DNA of 29,840 nucleotides from CAZAYP01 sp964489425 [NCBI: uncultured Verrucomicrobiota bacterium] (GCA_964489425.1 CAZAYP010000067.1:1-29840), one strand, 5' to 3'; numbered from the stretch's first letter, positions 1 to 9,900 are shown. Numbers and translations: made by a program. Notes: generated from the sequence alone by a model not told the origin.

Positions 1-1
1 C

Positions 2-712
2 TGCCGCCACTCGCTGGTGGACGGCATCATGCGCGCCACCGACGTCATGCTGGCGGGCAAGGTCGCCGTGGTCGCCGGCTACGGCGATGTCGGCAAGGGC
101 TGCTGCCAGTCGCTGCGCGGCCAGGGCGCGCGGGTGATCGTGAGCGAAATCGATCCCATCTGCGCGCTGCAGGCAGCCATGGAAGGCTACGAGGTCAAGC
201 CCCTCGCCGATACGCTGGCCGAGGGCGACCTGTTCATCACCGCCACGGGCTGCTGCGACGTGATCACCGCCCAGCACATGAAGAAGATGAAAGACATGGC
301 CATCGTCTGCAACATCGGCCATTTTGACAGCGAAATCCAGGTGGACGGCGTCCGCCAGTACAAGTGGACCAACGTGAAACCGCAGGTGGACCTGGTGACG
401 TTCCCCAGCGGCCGCAGCATCATCCTGCTGGCCGAGGGCCGGCTGGTCAACCTGGGTTGCGCCACGGGCCACCCGAGCTTTGTCATGTCCACCAGCTTCA
501 CCAACCAGGTGCTGGCGCAGCTCGAGCTGTTCTGCCACCCCAGCCAGTACCCCATCGGCGTGTACACCCTGCCCAAGCGGCTGGACGAGGAAGTCGCCCG
601 GCTGCACCTGGGCAAGCTCGGCGTGCAACTGGACAAGCTCAGCCGCAAGCAGGCCGCTTACCTGGGCGTGCCCACGGACGGCCCCTACAAGCCCGAGCTC
701 TACCGGTATTGA
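2..712 (+). CDS. ahcY: Adenosylhomocysteinase, C-terminal part (5' end outside window)
   Basis: Hydrolyses S-adenosylhomocysteine to adenosine and homocysteine in the cytoplasmic activated-methyl cycle. The frame is open from base 2, so the gene begins upstream; about 236 residues of a usual 430-470 are present. Visible hallmarks are the [16 protein letters not shown] stretch, the NAD-binding glycine loop GYGDVGKG, the [17 protein letters not shown] block, the [11 protein letters not shown] segment, the [14 protein letters not shown] segment and the typical C-terminus KPELYRY. The internal GTG at base 17 is not a start, because the family sequence continues upstream of it. Nothing is missing from the part that can be seen. 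The next gene begins 75 bp downstream on the same strand. Confidence 0.97.
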   Translation, partial: CRHSLVDGIMRATDVMLAGKVAVVAGYGDVGKGCCQSLRGQGARVIVSEIDPICALQAAMEGYEVKPLADTLAEGDLFITATGCCDVITAQHMKKMKDMAIVCNIGHFDSEIQVDGVRQYKWTNVKPQVDLVTFPSGRSIILLAEGRLVNLGCATGHPSFVMSTSFTNQVLAQLELFCHPSQYPIGVYTLPKRLDEEVARLHLGKLGVQLDKLSRKQAAYLGVPTDGPYKPELYRY

Positions 713-787
713 TCGGCCACGTGGCCGGGCAACGGCCAGGCGCAATAGGCTTGCATGCCGGCGGCATGATTCGTAATACTGCGCAGC

Positions 788-2971
788 ATGCAACGTCAGG
801 ATAAATCGATCCCGGCCCCGTTGGGTGTGCCGTGGATTCCGGGGTGGGCGTTCAGCGCGGGATCCTGGACAGCGGTCACGCAGAAGTTCGACGCGCCCGT
901 CTGTTACGCCCTGGACACGCCCGGCGACGTCACGTTGCGCGGCAGCCCGTTTGAGTGGGTCTTTCATCTCCGGCGCACCGGCAACGCCAGCTCCAAGCCG
1001 GCCTTTTTCCTCCAGGCCCATGGCTATGTCGCGGCCGGCCCGGACGGCGGCGTGGCCGGGTGGTGCCTGGCCCCGGAGCCGGGCGTGCTGTGGGGCGCGG
1101 CCACCCCGCCGTTTGCGCCCTCGATGTTTTCCTCGCAGGTGGAGCTGGAGCCGGACGAGCAGTGCCAATGGCTCGCGGCCATGGAGTTCCGCGTCGGGCT
1201 CTTCACCCGCAAGGTCGGCGCCCAGACCGTGTTCTGCCTGGTGACCGGCCAGGGCGGGCGCGAGCACCTGACCAAGCGGGCGCAAAAATACCTCGCCCAG
1301 GAGGTGCACAACGCCATCGCGGCGGAGCAGGCGGCCCGCGCGCGCTTCTGGGACCGGCACGATCCCGCCGCCGCGGAAGCCCCGTTGCTGGCCTACGCCC
1401 TGGAGCGCCTGGTCGGCAGCCTGCGCGCGCCGCAGGGCCCGGTGGCCGGCCGCTGGGCCGCCAGCCCGCGCTGGGGCGACGCCACCATGGACGCCAGCGA
1501 GTTGTTCCCGCTGTGCAGCGTGTGGGCGGACGTGGACGTGGACGTGGCGCGCGACCTGGTCAAGGCGGCCTTCAGCGCGCAGTCGCTCGAAGGCCCGGTC
1601 CCGGCGCGCTTCTCGCCAGGCCACCCGCCCGCCCCGGCCGCCTGCCTGCCGCTGGTGGTGCAGGCGGCGTGGAAAACGTGGCAAGCCGGGCCCCAGGGGT
1701 CGTTCCTCGAGGACATTGCGCCGTTCGTCACCCGGTACCTCAAGTGGATCGCCCGCCACTACGTTCCGGATGCGCGCGGCATTTATCGCTGGCCGTCCGC
1801 GGACGAGGCGCTGATCCCGGATACCTTTGATCCTTCGGTGGCCACGCCGGACCTGACCACGCTGCTGATCGGCGAAGTCGAGGCCGGGCTGCGGATCCTT
1901 GAGACGCTCCAGGCTCCCGCCGCGGCCCGCGCGCCGCTGCAGGAAAAGCTCGAGGCGCTCAAGAACGAGCTGTTCAACTTTTTCTGGGACGAAAACACCC
2001 AGTCGTTCCGCGATACCAACGTGCAGGGAGAGTTCATCGAGCGCAACACGGCGTCCGGGCTGTTGCCCCTGCTCTGGGCCGGCCTGGACGAAAAGATCCG
2101 CGCGGTGCTCATGCGCCAGGCCGCCGGCAGCGACTTCCTCGACACCCGCCATGGTTGGCCCTCGTGGCAACAATGGCCGGACGACCCGATGCCGCCACCC
2201 GTGGTCGCGCTGATCCAAGTGCTGCTGCTCGAAGGCGTGCGGCGCGGCGGGTCGCCCGAGGACACCGCGCTGCTGGCCGCGCGCCTGCGCAACGTGCTGC
2301 TCGAACGCCTCGGCCCGCAACCCGCCCTGCCCGCGGACCTGCACCCGCCCGCCCCGGGTTCCGCCGCCCCGCCGCCGGAGACGCTGGCCACCGCGGCCCT
2401 GATCATCCAGACCGGCACCATCCTGGAAACGCCGGCGGCGCCGGAAACCAAGCCCAAAGCCATGCTGCGCTGGCTGGATATCCACCGGCTGGCGACGTTG
2501 GGCGTGGTGTTCGGCGTGCTGCTGGTGACCGTGCTGGCCACGGTTCTCGTGTTTCAGCGAAAACCGACGCTCACCTCCGCGGAAACCGTGGCCGTGGCCG
2601 GCATGGCCCGCCGGCTGTACGACGAAGGCCGCTATGCCGAGGCCATGGCGGTCTACGACAAGCTGCTCACGCGCGCGGCCAAGCCGGAATCGTTTTACGC
2701 GCGCACCGGCAACACGTACTTCAAGCTGGGCAACTACAAGGCCGCCGAGACCATGTACCGCCAGGCGATCGAGAAAAACACCGATCACGCCGCCGCCCTG
2801 AAAAACCTCGCCGTGACCCTCTATCACCAGGACCGCCTGCCGGAATCCGCCGCCTGCTACGAGCGCCTGCTCAAGGAGCAAGGCGAAAATTATCCGCTCT
2901 TGAAGGAGCAGGCCGAACTGGCCATCCGCCTCATCCGCGAGCATGGCAAGCCGCCCGCCGCCAAGCCCTGA
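788..2971 (+). CDS. Glycosidase-like (alpha/alpha)-barrel protein with one membrane helix and C-terminal TPRs
   Basis: This is a 727-residue protein with no signal peptide. Residues about 1-180 look like a beta-rich N-terminal domain. Residues about 190-510 resemble the (alpha/alpha)6 barrels of trehalase and MGH1-like glycosidases, with segments such as ELFPLCSVWADVDVD, NFFWDENTQSFRD and RNTASGLLPLLWAGLDE. A proline-rich linker follows, then one hydrophobic helix at residues 569-589. TPR-type repeats fill about residues 600-715 (YARTGNTYFKLGNYKAAETM, then LKNLAVTLYHQDRLPESA). One membrane span would place the barrel and the TPRs on opposite sides of the membrane. The substrate is unknown and catalytic acids cannot be assigned by eye. 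The start is the only in-frame ATG near the front and lacks a clear Shine-Dalgarno. The last 240 bp or so recur as a broken copy at 5791-6389. Confidence 0.8.
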   Translation: MQRQDKSIPAPLGVPWIPGWAFSAGSWTAVTQKFDAPVCYALDTPGDVTLRGSPFEWVFHLRRTGNASSKPAFFLQAHGYVAAGPDGGVAGWCLAPEPGVLWGAATPPFAPSMFSSQVELEPDEQCQWLAAMEFRVGLFTRKVGAQTVFCLVTGQGGREHLTKRAQKYLAQEVHNAIAAEQAARARFWDRHDPAAAEAPLLAYALERLVGSLRAPQGPVAGRWAASPRWGDATMDASELFPLCSVWADVDVDVARDLVKAAFSAQSLEGPVPARFSPGHPPAPAACLPLVVQAAWKTWQAGPQGSFLEDIAPFVTRYLKWIARHYVPDARGIYRWPSADEALIPDTFDPSVATPDLTTLLIGEVEAGLRILETLQAPAAARAPLQEKLEALKNELFNFFWDENTQSFRDTNVQGEFIERNTASGLLPLLWAGLDEKIRAVLMRQAAGSDFLDTRHGWPSWQQWPDDPMPPPVVALIQVLLLEGVRRGGSPEDTALLAARLRNVLLERLGPQPALPADLHPPAPGSAAPPPETLATAALIIQTGTILETPAAPETKPKAMLRWLDIHRLATLGVVFGVLLVTVLATVLVFQRKPTLTSAETVAVAGMARRLYDEGRYAEAMAVYDKLLTRAAKPESFYARTGNTYFKLGNYKAAETMYRQAIEKNTDHAAALKNLAVTLYHQDRLPESAACYERLLKEQGENYPLLKEQAELAIRLIREHGKPPAAKP

Positions 2972-3019
2972 TGCCGGCATCGCGATCCGCAGCGGCACCA
3001 CCCAAGTTCCGTTTCGAGC

Positions 3020-3090
3020 ATGTTATGGGGTTTTGGAACAGAACAGAGACAGAATGAACATGGATGAACAGGACGGACAGGATGAATGGG
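3020..3090 (+). repeat. Degenerate GGATGAACAGGA-type interspersed repeat
   Basis: The stretch is made of short imperfect units built on GGATGAACAGGA and GGACAGGATGAA. Similar wording (TGGACAGGATAACC, CTGAACAGGATG) occurs inside the insertion at 5987-6337. From memory, such units are common intergenic repeats in PVC-type genomes. No convincing gene lies between 2972 and 3302; this repeat and the attC-like hairpin at 3221-3282 are what that gap holds. Confidence 0.4.
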
Positions 3091-3220
3091 GCTGGGCTCC
3101 CTGCGCCCCAGCGGATCTGCGGGAGAATATTCCGGCGGGACTATAATCGCTTGTTGAATTCACGAGGTAACATTGCTGTCGCAATTTTGCTATCTATCAT
3201 GTATCGGTAACCAGCGGCGC

Positions 3221-3282
3221 GCCTGACCATTCGCTGCAGGCGCAGGCCCTGACGGGCTGCGGCCTGAGATCAAGCATTAAGC
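3221..3282 (+). repeat. attC-like integron recombination site (solitary)
   Basis: The 62-nt segment opens with GCCTGAC, close to the attC R'' consensus RYYYAAC. It closes with ATTAAGC, close to the R' consensus GTTRRRY. Between them, CAGGCGCAGGCCC (3237-3249) folds on GGGCTGCGGCCTG (3254-3266) around the loop TGAC. One unpaired base on each arm resembles the extrahelical bases of attC. The outer words CATTCGCTGCAGG and TCAAGCATTAAGC also resemble environmental attC sites as I remember them. R'' and R' pair imperfectly, and no integrase or second attC is visible, so this would be a relic or single site. Confidence 0.42.
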
Positions 3283-3302
3283 CTAACTGTGATGGAGGGG
3301 CC

Positions 3303-5720
3303 ATGACACGAGTCAGGATACTATGGACGATGATGTGTTGTTCGTATGGAATTCTGGTTGCGCAGGCAGAGGTGGTCGTTCCCACGGAAGGTTTTGGGTG
3401 CGATGGAAATGGCCGCTCGTTGCTCTATACCAATCTGGTGGTGAGCTGGGGGGATATGCATAGTCACTCCTCCTATTCCGACGATGCGGCCGTGCGCCAA
3501 GGGTGTACTCGCCCCCCGTATGAGGCCGCCGCTTTTTGCGCGTCCTATCTGGATTTCGTTGCCATTTCCGATCATGCCGAAGCAGGCATGCCCGGCGAAT
3601 ACACCTTGGAAAAATGGACCCGTATGCAGGACCAGTTGCGCCTGGCGGCCTCAAATTTTCCACAGCTGATCATCTTCCCCTCCTTCGAATACACCCAGAC
3701 GGGCGCTTCCTTCCCCACCAACTGGACCATCCCGGCGGGCAATGGGCACAAGATCTTCCATTGCTACGACCTGGACCACATTCCCACGCTGCCGGTGGGA
3801 ATGGACATGATGGGCTCCTGCCTGGATGTCTGGGCTTACCTGAACGCGCAACCTGCCGCCGGCTATTGGCTGACGGCCACGCATCATTCTTCCAAAGGCA
3901 GCGAGCCCAAGGAAATCGGCGAATACCACGACCCCTTCATCAGCATGGCCACCGATTGGAGCACCCAGTATGTGAACGGCGTTTACCAGCCGTTTGTGGA
4001 AGTCTATTCTCGTCATGGCAGCTCCGAAATGCCCGGTTGCGAAGAGCCCGTCAACAACCCGCGCCCGGAAGGAACCGTCAACTCGGCACTGGGGCGCTGG
4101 CTGGAGCAGCATAATCCGGGCTACAAGCTGGGGATCATTGGCTCCACCGACACCCATTTCGGCGACCCCGGCTGGACGGTGGAAGACGTCACCAATGTGC
4201 AGCAATGGCTGGGGTTTTACACGGGCGGGCTGGCCGCCACGTTGACCACCAACCGCAGCCGGGCTGAAATATGGAACGCCCTGCGTTCACGCCACTGCTA
4301 TGGCACCTCCGGGGAACGCATCCAATTGGAATTCACCGCCAAAATGGGGGCGGAGTTGGCGGGCATGGGCGATACGATTTACCACACCAACGCATTGGGC
4401 GCCCAGGCCACGGCGCAAGTGAATCTCCACGTCTGGGCGCAGGACCCACGGTTGTCCAATAATATTTCGCGCATCCAGGTTTTCCGCAACGCGACGATGA
4501 TCACTGATGTGACCACCCAGGTCCTGACGGCGCGGCTGGATTTCACGGATGAACTCACCAACTCGCATGCCTACTATCGGGCCAAAGTCTGGATGTCCTT
4601 TCCCACGCTCAACCCGTCGTGCTTGTTCGAGCGGGCTTGGTCGTCGCCTATTTGGATTGAGCGCCGCGCCGTATCAAGCGGAAATTTGCAGGTGACGATA
4701 GAGCCGGAGGCCGCCCGGCTGGCTGGCGCGCGCTGGCGTGTGGAAGGCGGGGCCTGGTTGGAATCGGGGGCCATCGCGCAGGGAATCCCCGCGGGTGAAC
4801 GGTGGCTCGATTTTAGCGCTGTGTCGAATGGAAGTGTGCCGCCGTCTGCCCGGTTCGTCACCATAACCGACGGGGCCACAACCATCACCAACCTCGCCTA
4901 CACCGCCGCGCCGGTTATCCTGGTTCAGCCTTCCTCTCTTGACAAATATTCCGGCGAATCGGCCACGTTCAGCGTCTGGGCGGGCGGGATGATGCCGATA
5001 ACGTATCAGTGGCGACATCCCGGAGGCCAGGCCATTGCAGGGGCGACCAATGCCTCCTATACCATCGCTTCCGTCACGACGGATGACCACAACACATTCT
5101 ACCGTTGTGTGATTTCCAATGCAGAAGGCGTGGTCACCTCCTCACCCCCCGCGCGCCTGACCGTGACGGACCAGGTTCCTTTGCTGCTGGCGCAACCCGA
5201 AGCCACCACGAATGATGCCGCCACAACAGCGATCTTCGACGTGTCGGCCGACGGGTCCCGGCCCCTCCATTACCAATGGCAGAAGGAGGGTTCCCCCTTG
5301 GCGGGCGCAACCCAGTTTGAGCTGGTGGTCCAGGGCGTAATGGCATCGAATATCGGTGTCTATCGGTGCATTGTCAGCAACGGCATCGGCGTGACCGCCT
5401 CCTCCAATGCCACGTTGTCAGTTCGCCCCATGGCCGAATGGCAATCTGTTTCCACCCTGAAAAACCATAGTGTAGATATCACGCTGACCTGTCGGTTCGG
5501 CGGCGCTGTAAATTATTCAATCGCCCGCCAACCCGTTCATGGAACGCTGACCCACCTGGCGCTCCCCCAGCTACGCTTTGTGCCCGCGGCCGGCTTTACC
5601 GGGTCCGATACCTTGGTCTACGAGGTGGCGGCCAATGGCCTGACCAACGGATCGGAAATCGCCCTGAAGATTCTGGCTGATCACGGGGGTGTCCCGTGGA
5701 TGCTCCTCTTGCAACAATGA
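3303..5720 (+). CDS. Exported PHP-superfamily (DUF3604-like) metallohydrolase with Ig-like domains
   Basis: This is an 805-residue protein with a signal peptide (residues 1-22, cleavage likely after VAQA). A PHP-type metal centre can be read in WGDMHSHSSYSDD (H53, H55), ISDHAE (D90, H91), FPSFE (E129), GNGHKIFH (H149, H153), THHSS and GSTDTHFGDPG. This pattern fits DUF3604-like predicted phosphoesterases; the substrate is unknown. Two Ig-like domains follow at about residues 536-625 and 626-710 (YQWRH..YRCVISN and YQWQK..YRCIVSN). A cadherin/Ig-tandem-like domain then leads to the tail VPWMLLLQQ. A GGAGGGG Shine-Dalgarno sits about 5 nt before the ATG. Third positions are less GC-rich than in neighbouring genes. 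The tail is shared with the proteins at 6906 and 17790. Confidence 0.85.
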   Translation: MTRVRILWTMMCCSYGILVAQAEVVVPTEGFGCDGNGRSLLYTNLVVSWGDMHSHSSYSDDAAVRQGCTRPPYEAAAFCASYLDFVAISDHAEAGMPGEYTLEKWTRMQDQLRLAASNFPQLIIFPSFEYTQTGASFPTNWTIPAGNGHKIFHCYDLDHIPTLPVGMDMMGSCLDVWAYLNAQPAAGYWLTATHHSSKGSEPKEIGEYHDPFISMATDWSTQYVNGVYQPFVEVYSRHGSSEMPGCEEPVNNPRPEGTVNSALGRWLEQHNPGYKLGIIGSTDTHFGDPGWTVEDVTNVQQWLGFYTGGLAATLTTNRSRAEIWNALRSRHCYGTSGERIQLEFTAKMGAELAGMGDTIYHTNALGAQATAQVNLHVWAQDPRLSNNISRIQVFRNATMITDVTTQVLTARLDFTDELTNSHAYYRAKVWMSFPTLNPSCLFERAWSSPIWIERRAVSSGNLQVTIEPEAARLAGARWRVEGGAWLESGAIAQGIPAGERWLDFSAVSNGSVPPSARFVTITDGATTITNLAYTAAPVILVQPSSLDKYSGESATFSVWAGGMMPITYQWRHPGGQAIAGATNASYTIASVTTDDHNTFYRCVISNAEGVVTSSPPARLTVTDQVPLLLAQPEATTNDAATTAIFDVSADGSRPLHYQWQKEGSPLAGATQFELVVQGVMASNIGVYRCIVSNGIGVTASSNATLSVRPMAEWQSVSTLKNHSVDITLTCRFGGAVNYSIARQPVHGTLTHLALPQLRFVPAAGFTGSDTLVYEVAANGLTNGSEIALKILADHGGVPWMLLLQQ

Positions 5721-5986
5721 TCGACCCTGCGGTCGATGCCCCCTGCATGACACGGGAATCCGCGTTCGTATCGGAAAAGAAGGACCGGCGCGCGCGCACC
5801 GGCAACACGTACTTCAAGATGGGCAACTATAAGGCCGCCGAGACCATGTACCGCCAGGCGATCGAGAAAAACACCGATCACGCCGCCGCCCTGAAAAACC
5901 TCGCCGTGACCCTTTATCACCAGGACCGCCTGACGGAATCCGCCGCCTGCTACGAGCGCCCGCTCAAGGAGGAAGGCGAGAATTAT

Positions 5987-6337
5987 GGTTCATCCGGGAA
6001 GTTCCTGTCTGACGACCGATCACCACGGCGTGGCCCAACCCGGACCAGAATTCTGGACAGGATAACCAACTGAACAGGATGCCCGAATCTTGCCCTGTCC
6101 AAGATCCGTGGAACCATCTCGGAACCCAGGTGCCACCCGTTCAAGACGCGGCCTGAGGCCGCAAACCAAGAGAATAATTTGAACCACGGATGCACGCGGA
6201 TTAACACGGATATTTCAGGGCAATCCGCTATCTTCCCCGATTCACATCCGCGTCCATTCGTGTCCATCCGTGGTTGTTTGTCTGCTTCCATTCGCACCTG
6301 CTTTTTGAAATCCAGACAGGCACTTGTCGGATGATCC
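5987..6337. mobile_element. 351-bp MITE with 25-bp terminal inverted repeats and 8-bp target duplication
   Basis: The left end (5987-6011) and the reverse complement of the right end (6313-6337) agree at 21 of 25 positions; both carry CATCCG and finish with CCTGTCTG. Identical 8-bp words AGAATTAT flank the element at 5979-5986 and 6338-6345. The intact parent at 2886-2893 reads AAAATTAT followed directly by CCGCTC, so the empty site can be reconstructed exactly. No transposase is encoded. The interior holds a long imperfect palindrome (6182-6275). This fits a non-autonomous transposable element moved by a transposase elsewhere in the genome. Confidence 0.85.
6182..6275. repeat. Imperfect palindrome inside the MITE (ACCACGGAT family)
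   Basis: The arm at 6182-6211 starts AACCACGGATG. It matches the reverse complement of 6246-6275 at 24 of 30 positions, with a loop of about 34 bp. The arms are themselves built from short ACACGGAT-like units. Units of this kind are familiar interspersed repeats in PVC and related genomes (from memory). The palindrome would form a strong hairpin in either transcript. Confidence 0.7.
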
Positions 6338-6389
6338 AGAATTATCCGCTCTTGAAGGAGCAGGCCGAGTTGGCCATCCGCCTCATCCG

Positions 6390-6905
6390 AGTCACAGGGG
6401 TCGGTCCGCACATAGTTGCAACAAGGCCCGGACCTCTTTCCCGATCAAAAAGATTATCTTGGACGGCCCGTTGGGCGTCGCACGCTTTTGGTCCTTCGCC
6501 AAAAAGCCCCGCCCCCGTAGCCCCGCGCCCCATTTGGAGTGCGCGCGGCAAGTCCGGCTGCCGGACGCGACGCCGTTTTTTCTGCTTGCCTCGGCCGCTG
6601 CGCTACCTCGTGATCGCCGCCGGGGCGGCGGCTTGATGCCATGGCCGTGGTTATACGGTTTTGCAGTATATTGTCCGGAAGCCAGGCTGGGTACGCCTTC
6701 AGCGGCTCGGTGAGACACCTCGCTCTACCAGCAGATCTGCGGCCAGGTAGGGCGAACGGTCCCCGTGAGCCGTCCTGTCTTTCCGCGCCTCCACGAGAAA
6801 AACAAATGGGGTGCCGCGGAAAAACCTTGAGCCGCCGGATGCCAATTATTAGAGTCCAGCCAAACGCGGTGTACGTATTCTGTCGACAACCATGAGGGAT
6901 AAACC
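6390..6905. other. Gene-free repeat-like stretch upstream of the FG-GAP protein
   Basis: I see no credible gene in these 516 bp. Two parts look like interspersed repeats rather than unique sequence. One is about 6530-6600, with GC-rich mirrored words around GGCAAGTCCGGCTGCCGGAC. The other is about 6712-6800, around GGTAGGGCGAACGGTCCC and GTGAGCCGTCCTGTC. I recall similar wording from PVC genomes but cannot verify copies here. The only clear signal is GAGGG at 6894-6898, the ribosome binding site of the next gene. Confidence 0.4.
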
Positions 6906-9900
6906 ATGACGCAGCAACTTGGTATGGTCAGGGGCGGCTTGAACATTGTGTTCGTTACGTTGTTGCTGGCTTGCGGCCTGATCCTGGGAGCAAACCCGGA
7001 GACCGATGCCGCGTTAACTCCCGCCGCCACCTGGTCGTCCGTGGGCGCCAACGATGGTGACAAGGTCGGGGCGGCGCTGAGCGCGTGGGGCGACGTGAAT
7101 GGCGACGGGTACATGGACCTGATCGTCGGCACGCCGTGGATGAACAGCCGCCGCGGCAAGGCCTTGGTGATGTATGGATCGGCCAACGGCCTGACAGGCA
7201 GCGTGCTGAGCCCAGCCTGGAGCTACCAGGGCGAGAACGAGAACGACGACTTCGGCCGGTCTGTGGCGCATATTGGCGACGTCAACGGCGACGGCTACGG
7301 CGACGTGGCCGTAGGCGCTTCCCTGTATCCGAACTCCACGGCCGTGGGCCGCGTGTACATTTTCCATGGCAGCGCCAGCGGCTTGCCCTCGTCGCCGAAC
7401 CGGACGATCACCGCCGTGTACGGCGGCGACTATTTTGGTTGGGATGTGGCCGGCGCGGGCGACGTGAACGGTGATGGCTACGCCGATTTGCTGGTGGGCA
7501 GCCCCTCGGCCGCCGGCGCGGCCTACGTGTTCCACGGCAGCGCCAGCGGCATCACGGGCACGCAACCGTCGGAAGCCGCGTGGGCCGGCCCGGGCGGCTA
7601 TGCCGTGGCCGGGCTTGGCGATGTCAACGGCGATGGTTACAGCGATGTGGCGTCGGGCGCGCCCTATAACGCCTTTGACAGCGGCATGGTGTATGTCTAT
7701 CTCGGGTCCGCCGCCGGCCTGGGCGGCAGCGCGAGTTGGATCGGGACCGGGGAGTTCAACCAGAACCGGTTTGGCTGGGACGTGGCCGGTGCGGGCGACG
7801 TGAATGCCGACGGGTACTGCGACCTGCTGGTGGGCGCCGCGGCCTACGATGGCGAGGGCGGATCGCGCGCCTACGGCAAGGCGTACCTGTTCCTGGGCAA
7901 CGCCAGCGGCATCCAGGGGTCGCCGGCAGCTCCGGCCTGGTCGGTGGCCGGCGCCATGCAGCAAGAGCGCGTGGGCCAGGTCGTGGCGGGCGCCGGGGAC
8001 GTGAGCGGCGACGGGTTTGCCGATATCCTCGTGGGGTCGGATAACACCAACAGCCGCGGCCAGGCCTTGCTTTTCCTGGGCCGCACCAACGGCATCACCG
8101 GCACGCGCGCAACCGCCGCCTGGATGTATACCGGCGCGGATTACGAGCAGGCGGCCGCGGCGCTGGGCGGCGCCGGGGACTTCAATGGTGATGGCTACGC
8201 TGATGCCGCCGTGGGCGCCACCGGCGTGCAGAACAGCCGTGGCGCGGTATACGCCTTCCACGGCCAGGCCGACCCGCCGACCAACACGCGCGTGGCGGTC
8301 GGCGAGGCGGATTTCGGCTATCTGGGCAGCGGGCTGGCTGGCCGGGGCGATTACAATGGCGACGGGTTCGATGATGTCGCCCTGGCGGCCGAGGGCTATG
8401 ACCGGATGACCGGCAAGATCTACGTTTTTCACGGCACGGCGCACGGTGTCGACTTCAACCTGTCTGTGCCGGCCTGGAGCCTGACCGGCACCAGCTCGTA
8501 CGACGTGCTCGGGGGCGTGGACAATGCGGGGGATGTCAATGGCGACGGGTTCGACGATCTGGTGGTCAGCGCCCCGGGGTTTGGCACCGGCCGCGGCCGG
8601 GTCATGGTGTTCCACGGCAGCGCGGCCGGCATCCAGGGCACCTGGGCCACGCCTGCCTGGTACGCCCATGGCGAGGCCGATTACGACAATCTCGGCCGGA
8701 AGGTTTGCGGCGCGCACGACATCAATGGCGACGGGTTCGCCGACATCCTGGTTTCGGCGCCCAACAACTCGGACACGCGCGGCAAGGTCTATGCCTTTTT
8801 CGGCAGCACCAACGGCATCCAGGGCGTGCCGGCCACGGCGCGGTGGAGCTTGAACGGCCTGGCCGTCGGCGACTACCTGGGCGACACCCTGGCGGGCGCC
8901 GGGGACGTGAACGGCGACGGGTTTGCGGACATTATCATCGGCGCGGATAATTATAACGGCAACCAGGGGGTCGTGTACGCCTTCCATGGTGGCATCAACG
9001 GCGTCAGCGGCAACCTGGCCAACCCGGCCTGGGTTGGCTCCGGCGAGCATGCGGGCAGCTTGTTCGGCGCGGCGTTGGCGGGTGCCGGGGACGTGAACGG
9101 CGACGGGTTCAGCGACATCATCGTGGGCGCCCGGGAGTATTCGAGCGGATGGGTGTCGCAAGGCAAGGCCTACATATTCGCCGGCAGTTCCGGCGGCCTG
9201 CAAGGCAACACCGGGTCCCAGTTCTGGAACGTGGCGGGCACGGGCCCGAGCAACTATCTGGGCTGGGCCGTGGCCGGGGCCGGGGACGTCAACGGGGATG
9301 GCGTGGCCGATGTGCTGGTCAGCGATGTGCTCAACGCGGGCACGGTCTATCTGTTCCATGGCAGCGTGGATCCGGCGGGCATGCCCACGGTTCCCGCGCG
9401 GCAGTTCGTCAATCCCTACGATGGCGACTTTGGCTTGCGCCTGGCGGGCGCGGGGGATGTCAACGCCGACGGGTATGCCGACTTCCTGGCCGCGGCCCCG
9501 AACGGCGCGGGCGATCGCGGCCGGGTGTTCCTGTTCCAGGGCAACGGCGGCGCCGGCTGCCTGAAGTTCACCTCCCAGTGGCAGGTGCTGCCGCAGATGA
9601 TTGCCTGGAACGGGTTCAGCCGGTCGGCGGACCGGTTTGCAGCGCTACAGTTTGTCGCGGCGCCCATGGGGAAAGGCCAGCTCAAGCTGCAGGTCCAGGC
9701 CGTGCAGGCCGGGCAGTCGTTTGCATCCCCGCAGGTGGTCAACGGCGCGAAAACCAACTGGCAGGCGTCCAGCGCCGGGGGCATGTCGGTCTTGTCCCAC
9801 ATCCAGACCGGGATGACCCAGGGGCGGGCCTACCAGTGGCGCGCGCGGGCCTTGTACGCGCCGTTCTCGGTGACCAACGCCGTGATCACGCCGCCGCCCA

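Larger units (their letters stand above)
5791..6389 (+). pseudogene. Duplicated fragment of the TPR gene tail, split by an insertion
   Basis: Bases 5791-5986 match 2698-2893, and 6346-6389 match 2894-2937, with roughly nine differences by eye over 240 bp. The copy encodes the TPR part of the 788-2971 protein without its start, barrel or membrane helix. It is interrupted by the 351-bp element at 5987-6337. It begins 70 bp after the PHP gene stop, with no start codon of its own that would make sense. I read it as a non-functional duplicate. Confidence 0.85.

Noticed and set aside
745-787. TTGCAT/TAATAC promoter before the barrel-TPR gene
   Set aside because: Each box matches only half the consensus and the start point would fall on the start codon; too weak to list.
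5696-6073. Open frame covering the duplicated TPR piece
   Set aside because: It begins inside the PHP gene end, contains only a partial TPR and ends inside the MITE; the duplicate is a fragment, not a gene.
7014-9359. 781-residue minus-strand open frame opposite the FG-GAP gene
   Set aside because: Its apparent repeats (such as AVAVHVPGA) are the antisense of the FG-GAP motif codons. The plus-strand gene explains the sequence fully.
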